DNA of 64,000 bases from Diacronema lutheri (lineage: Eukaryota; Haptophyta; Pavlovophyceae; Pavlovales; Pavlovaceae), in contig JAGTXO010000008.1 of NCBI GenBank assembly GCA_019448385.1, positions 372,001-436,000 of the forward strand, read 5' to 3'. Below the pieces are notes generated by a model. That model saw only the letters and a program-made list of their open reading frames with translations. It searched no databases and was not told the origin of the DNA. The stretch's first letter is position 1. Each line of letters begins with the position of its first letter. Made by a program: the position numbers and the translations under genes. Positions 58,401 to 64,000 of this stretch are shown here, piece after piece.

Positions 58401-61400
58401 AGCGCGCGGTGGGCGGCGGCGCGCGCACGCCGCGCTGCCGCCGTGCGATGGCCGCGAGCCGCCGGCCCGCCGCGCTGCCGCCCGCGCCGACGTGCTGCCA
58501 GCGGTTGAGCGCCGCCGGTGGCGGCGGCGGCGGCGGCGCGGCGGCGGGCGGCGGCGCGACGGCGGGCGGCGGCGCGGCGGCGGGCGGCGGCGCGGCGGTG
58601 GGCGGCGGCGCGGCGGCGGGCGGCAGCGGCGGCGGCGCGGCGGCGACGGCAGCACCAGTCGGCTTGTCCGCCCACGCACCCGAGACGCTGTCCCAGGCCT
58701 TGCCCGGTGGCGCGCGCCCACGCGGCCGCGGGTGGCGGGCTCGAGCGGCGGGGGGCGGGCGGCCGGCGCGCCAGTCGAAGACAGGTGCAACCGTGGCGGC
58801 AGGCGCCGAGTGCAGCGCGTCGGTCACAGAGCGCGTGGTGCGCGCGGCGACCGTGGCGCGCATGGCAGGCGGGCGGTGAGCAGCGCCCGCCGGCGCGCCG
58901 GCGGGCGCGGCAGCCGGCGCGCCGGCGGGCGCGGCCGCCTCGAGCCCGGCGGAGGCGCCGCGCTTGCGCTTGCGCGTGCCGCCGCGCGTGCGCCTGCGCG
59001 CGCGCCCGCCGCGCGCCCGTGCGGCCTGCGCGTCGCCAGCCGCGTCGCCGGCCGCGTCGCCGCGCCGCACGTAGACGATCGCGAACGCCTCCTCGCCGGT
59101 CCCGTCGACGCCGCCGCGCGCGCGGCGTAGGACCGACCGCCACTGCAGCCGCCGCGCGCGGCCGGGCTCGCACGCAAACCAGCGCCCACCGCGCCTGACG
59201 ACGGCCACAAAGTCGTCGTCGCGCCGCCCGCGCCGGCGCGTGCGCAGCAGCACGCACTGCACGTCGAGCCAGCCCTCGTGCCAGTCGGCCGTGCTGGGGG
59301 CGACGCGAATCGACTGCGGGAGCTCGACGCCAAAGCCGGCGAGGCGCACGATGTGCGCGACGATGACGCTCGAAATGGCGGGGGCGCTCGACGGGTCGTC
59401 CGCTGCAGCGAGCACCGCCTCGCCCCAGTGCTCACGCGTGACGCAATCCGCGTCCTCGACGTGCACGTGCGCCACGCTCGCGCCGAGCTGGTGCAGCAAC
59501 GCGCAGATGTCGGCGTCGACCGTCCTCTCCTCCTCGGCCGCCTCGGCCGTGCCGCGGGCGGCGGCGTCGCCCGCCGGCTGCCCGAGGTACGCGATCGCCC
59601 GCTCGACGGCCGCGCCCTCCGCACGCGCTGCGCTGGCGATCGCCGCATTGCCGACGGGCGCGCGCAGCGCCGCGATCGCGTCTTGCAACGCCGTCGCGTC
59701 GCCCGTCGCCGCCGCCGCCGTCACCGCCGCCGCGCTCGCGGTGCCGTGCGCGACGGCGTGCAGCGCGGCGGCGCGCGCGGCGGGGATGCGCCCGTCCAGC
59801 GCGAGCACGAGCGGCGGCCCGGCCGGCGTCTGCTGCCGCCGGTGCCGCCGGCTCGCAGCCGGGTGGTCGGCGCGAGCGCGCTCGAGCCGCGCGCGCCGCT
59901 CGACGACGCGCGCCCAGAAGGCCTGCACCCTCGGCTGCGCGAATGCAAGCCAGCCGGCGCCGCGCGTCACGACGTGCACGACGATCCGGTCCTCGTGCCT
60001 GAGGTACTGCACGTAGAGCGCTTTGCTCACGCCGAGGACGTGCATGCCGAGCTGCAGCTGATCGCGGTGCGGCTGCGGCGGCCCGTCCTCGTGCGCCTTG
60101 GCGTCCGCCTTGGTGAGCGTCTTCACCTCGACGAGGACCTGCTCGTTGTTTTCGGGGAGGATGGCGAGCCCGTCCGGCGAGAAGGCGAACGGCGCGCTCT
60201 TGTCGTGCGGGTCCGCACGCACCATCGGCAGGTTGCACACGACGGTGATGCCGTACGCGGCCGCCAGCTTGCGCAGCGCGACGGCCTCGCCGAGGATGCC
60301 CGCGGTCGTCGCCTTGGTCCGCACCTCGCGCCGCCGCCGGTGCACGTACTCGTCGGTGAGCGTCTCGTGCGCGACGCCGGCGTTGTCGTTCACGACGTCG
60401 CCAACCTTGCTGCCCGTGACCTCCTCCCATCGCTCGTCGTGCCAGCGCGGGCTGCGCTGCGCGGGCGCGCCCGCGCCGACGGCGTCGAGCACGCGGCGCA
60501 GCGCTGTGCCGTCGGGCGCAGCAGGCACGCGCGCGCGGTCCTGGGCCTCGCGAGCGTCGAGGACGCGGCCCGTAGTGGAATCTTGGGGTAGGTCGAGCTT
60601 GCTCGCCTCGCCGTAGCGGCTCTCCAGCTGGCGCGGTGCGTCGGCAGGGCCGCCGTCCGTGCGCGCACCCGACGCGCCCGCCAGTGCACGGGGCGCAGCG
60701 TCCGAGGCGCCCGCCGCGCCCGCGCCGCCGCCAATCGCGCCGGCGCACGCGCGCGCCGCGACCTGCGGACGGCCAGCCGCAGGGGCCTCGTCCGCTCGGC
60801 CGGCCGCTGCGTCGGCCGTCCGCTTGGCCGCCTCGCGCACGTCTCCGAGCGCGAGCGTTGCTGGCGCCGTCCAGCTCCCGTTGCGTTTGTCCCAAAATTT
60901 GAGCAGCCCGCCAAGGAAGGGCGTGCCCGTCGGGCGGTCCTCGGGCACCTCCGCCAGGATCGCGTCGACGCGCAGCGCGGCCGCCACATCGCAAAACGCG
61001 CGCGCGGCGCGCGCCATCCGCTCGGCGCGCGCGCCGCCGTCGTCCGCCGCGCGGCGGATGGCGTGGCTCACGTGCGCGACGCGGAGCGAGACGACGGCGT
61101 GCGCCGGCGCGCCGGCGCCCGTGCCGAGCGTGTGCCGCCGGATGGCCAGCTGCCCATCGCCCATGCGCGGCGGCAGCGACGCGCACGCCGCGACGGTCGT
61201 CGTGCCGGCCGCGCTGTCGCACAGCCAGCTCGCCTCGCCGCCGCCCGCAAACTCAAAGGTCGCGAAGCCCTCGCGGCCGAAAAGCGCGACGAAGTGGTCG
61301 AGCACCGCCTTGTTGATCGCGCGCGCCGCCGGCCGCGTCGATGCGCCGCGGGCAGCGCCACCCGCCGCGCCGCGCGCATCGCTGCACGTCGCAGGGCAGG

Positions 61401-64000
61401 TGCAGCCGGACGCGCGCACGCCGTCCGACCGCGTCCGCGGCAGCTCGAGCTCGCGCACCTTGGGGCAGAACCAGAGCGGGTTGGACGCCTCGAGGCACAG
61501 CACGACGAGCCGCCCGTCCGTGCCGGCCAGCGCGCGCGCGTCGCGCAGCAGCTCGACGGCGAGCTCGGACGTCGCCGCGTGCACCGCCGGCTCGCCCGTC
61601 GCGCGGTCGGGCGGGAAGAGGCCGCCGCCGACGAGCGGGCTGGGGCAGCGGCCGAGCATCACGAGCAGCGGCGGCGGCGGCGTCTGCGGCGCCTGCTGCC
61701 CGACCGCAGCCGCCGTCAGCCCGGCCAGGTCGGAGCTCGTGCGGAGGGCCTTGAGCGCGACGCGCGAGCCGGTGCCCGCCTGCTCGGAAAACGTGGCGCG
61801 CATGGCGCACGTGCTCGCCCTCGCGCCGCACTGCCAGCTGACGCGCGCGAGGAGGCCTTCCAGCGTGTCGTTTTCGCGCGGCCGCGTGACCGCGTCGAGC
61901 GCCGCCGGGCCGAGCTGGAGGCTGCCGGGCGTGACGCACAGCACCGCCTCGTGGTAGGCGCGCAGCAGCTCCCTCGGCAGCTGCTCGGCGGGCGTCGCCG
62001 CCTGCCCGCCCACCCACCGTGCACCGTGGCCGCCGTCGCCCGCGCCCGCGAGCCGCACCGCCGGCCCGCCCGTGATCGCCGAGGTCGGCGGCGTGCCGAG
62101 CGCGTCGACGAGCGCGCGCACGGGCGCGACACGCCTGCGCGCAGCGTCCGCGCCGACGGCGAGCGCGGCGATCTGAGCGCCCTCCCATGCGCGCCCCCTC
62201 GCGTCGTCCCGCGCGGCCGCCGGCGCGGCGCCCGGCCGCGCGCCGTGCGGCACCGCGCACGCCGCCGCGACGACCTCCGCGCGCGCGCCGGCGGCGTCGG
62301 GCGCGTGCAGCTGCGCGAGCGCGCCAAAGAGCGCGGCGGCCGAGCGGTAGCGGCCGTGCGCCGCGACGAGCGCGTAGAGCACGCGCAGCGCGGCCACGCC
62401 CGCCTGGTCGGGCGCGTCGCCAGCGATTTGCTCGACCTCCCACGTGCGCGTGGGCGGCGGGCTGCCGTCGGCCGGGTCCGGACGCAGCGCCCACGCGCGC
62501 TCGACGATCGCGTTGAACACGTCGCGCGCGGCGCCCTCGTCAAACTCGGCGGCGCCCGCCGCGTGCGCGCACCACCCGTGCACGCGCGACGTGGGCGCAT
62601 CCACGGCGCGCTGCACGACGAGCACCGCCGGCCGGTCGACGCAGCCGAGGCTCACCGCCGCGTGCTTGCCCTCGAGCAGCGCCGCCGCCGCAGCCTCGAC
62701 CAAGGCGTCATCAGGCGCGTCGCCGACGACGACGGCACAGCCGTCGCCGTACTCGGCCTGCATCGCGGCGACGCACGACGCGACAAAGTCGCCGCCCGCG
62801 GCCGCCGCGTGTCGCGCCGCCAGCATCCGGCGCGCGATGGCAAGCCAGACGTACTCGGCCGGCGCGCGCGCGGCGCGCGCGCGAGGCGCGCCGGCCGCGC
62901 CGCGTGCGCCAGCGCGTGCGCCTCCAGCGGCCGCAACGGCCGAGGCGGCTGGAGCGGCGGTGAGCGTGCGCCGCGCGCGCTTCGCCGGCCGCGCGATGGG
63001 CGATGCACCCGCCGTCGCACCGCCCGCAGCAGCCGGTGCGGCCGCCACAGCGCCCGCCGCAACGCCACTCGTCACGACGCCCGTGGCGGGCGGCGCGGCG
63101 TCGGACGCGGCCGCCTCGACGGGCGTCGCGCAACTACCGCCAGCGGTCGCGGACGCGCCCGGCGACGCGTCGGCGAGGAGGTGGCGCAGCACGCCGCGCG
63201 CGAGCGCGACTCGCACGGCGAGCGTCAGCGCGCGCAGGCGGTCGGAAGGCGAGGCGTCGCGCTCGGCGTCGGCGGACGTGGCGGCAGCAGGCGGGGCGGC
63301 GGGCGGCACGGCGGCGGACTGGGCGGCCGCCGGCGCAACCTCGTCGGCCTTGGCCAGCCAGACGAGCCCGGCGACTGCGAGCACGACGCTGTACGCGCCG
63401 ACATCGTCACCCGCAACGCGCGCCAGCCGGGCGTGGGCGTCGGCCTCGGACACGGCGACGCGGAAGAGCACGTCGTCGCGGGCAGCTTGCTCGGCAAACT
63501 GACGCAGCTGCTTGGCCATCGTCACGCCGGCGACGCACGCCTCGCCCGCCTCTGCCTCGACCTGCTCGTCCTGGCCGATGGCGGACGCGCCGGCCTCGGC
63601 GCCAGCGTCGAGTGTCCGGCGGCGCTCGAGGGCAAAGCCACGCACACAGACGCTCTGGAGGCCGCCGATCGCGTTCGCCTTCTCGTGCAGCGCGCACGAC
63701 AGCTCGACCACCGAGTCCACGCGCCTCGCGGCGGCGCCCCCCCGCTCGCCGCGCGTGGCCGCGCGCACGACGAACACCGTGAATTGCGCGCGCTTCGCCG
63801 CGCGCGCCGACGCGCACGCGTGCTTCAGGAGCCGGCAAAGCGCGGGCCTTTGCGCCGCTGCGCCCCGCGTGCACAGCAGCAGTTGGCCGCGCTCGTCGCC
63901 CAGCTCCTGCTCGACGGCGGCCTCGAGCGCGTCGTCCGTCAAATCGCCGTGCTCCGTCGAGGCGAGCGCGCGCGCAGCCGCGAGCGCCAGCTCGCCTGCG
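55465..64000 (-). CDS. Giant mobile-element protein: FEN1-like, YqaJ exonuclease, chromodomain, Fanzor N-terminal half (5' end outside window)
   Basis: One minus-strand frame without a stop from the window edge to the donor at 55464 (over 2840 codons). Counting from the first start-like codon at 63942: residues about 60-195 resemble the XPG-I/FEN1 fold (VAVSEADAHARLARVAGDDV), but the FDG and DSD-type aspartates are lost. Residues about 1165-1330 form a YqaJ-type exonuclease (SPRWHDERWEEVTGSKVGDV, GEAVALRKLA, FSPDGLAIL, VLVEVKTLTKADAK, QLQLGMHVLGVSKALYV), with the PDG...ExK catalytic pattern. Several intervening stretches recall degenerate Ulp1-type peptidases (for example DAPDQAGVAALRVLYALVA); this is weak. 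Residues about 1767-1815 are (P3A3)n. About 2384-2437 is a chromodomain (RTYEVEAVVDERRKAGKKVT, IRWRGYDESADTWEPEANV). From about 2535 the Fanzor N-terminal helical region begins (KELRRIAAAVHRLTTQAYRV, MDKGSVRAIFSAIGWHKDES). No transposase is recognised. Confidence 0.7.

Noticed and set aside
55468-59130. A 1220-codon plus-strand frame opposite the giant element protein
   Set aside because: Arg/Ala-rich translation without motifs. Antisense frames stay open because stops are rare at this GC content, while the opposite strand carries clear domains.

Overview
The window is nuclear DNA of a very GC-rich unicellular alga, most likely a haptophyte (possibly pavlovophyte-like). This is inferred from roughly 70% or higher GC, short 90-250 bp introns with GTGCG or GC donors and C-run polypyrimidine tracts, single-domain EukCat-type channels, and protist TIR-like membrane proteins. 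I place every splice junction from frame, phase and family motifs; no transcript was seen.

Layout. 1-2193: the 3' part of a mobile element whose last exon encodes a Fanzor (eukaryotic TnpB-like, RNA-guided nuclease). 2236-4405: a 5'-truncated, frameshifted reverse-transcriptase element with 12-13 bp target-site duplications. 4419-6980: decayed sequence and tandem repeats. 7.1-52.9 kb: an ordinary, tightly packed gene block. In order it holds a nucleoside hydrolase-membrane-TIR-like protein (+), a PSI-like cysteine-rich membrane protein (-), a DegT aminotransferase (+), an NSMAF/FAN-like GRAM-BEACH-WD40 protein (+), a voltage-gated cation channel (-), an OGFR-GNAT fusion (+), MCM8 (-), a NEK kinase (+), a second channel (-), an unknown 847-aa protein (-), a 3137-aa RasGAP-RasGAP-VPS9-UBA-UBA protein (-), a small unknown (-), a Rieske protein (-), a small unknown (+), an SNF1/CAMK-like kinase (+), a GT61 glycosyltransferase (+), a longin-like protein (+), and a second membrane-TIR-like protein (-). 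53.0-64.0 kb: a second copy of the Fanzor element in inverted orientation, much more complete.

The most unusual system is this Fanzor element. In the right copy, one frame of more than 8.4 kb, open to the window edge, encodes in order a FEN1/XPG-like region with eroded acidic residues, a YqaJ-type exonuclease domain, several Ulp1-like (degenerate) stretches, a Pro-rich linker, a chromodomain, and the Fanzor N-terminal half. A 130-bp GT-AG intron then joins in phase to the RuvC/zinc-finger exon. So an RNA-guided nuclease appears to be the C-terminal end of a giant multi-nuclease, chromatin-reading mobile-element protein. The left copy has an intact RuvC exon; the right copy has a 1-bp deletion in it. 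About 400 bp of non-coding DNA after each Fanzor stop is conserved between copies and is where a guide (omega) RNA would be expected.

The cellular genes between the two copies look like ordinary housekeeping, signalling and trafficking genes. Nothing shows that they are cargo of the element.
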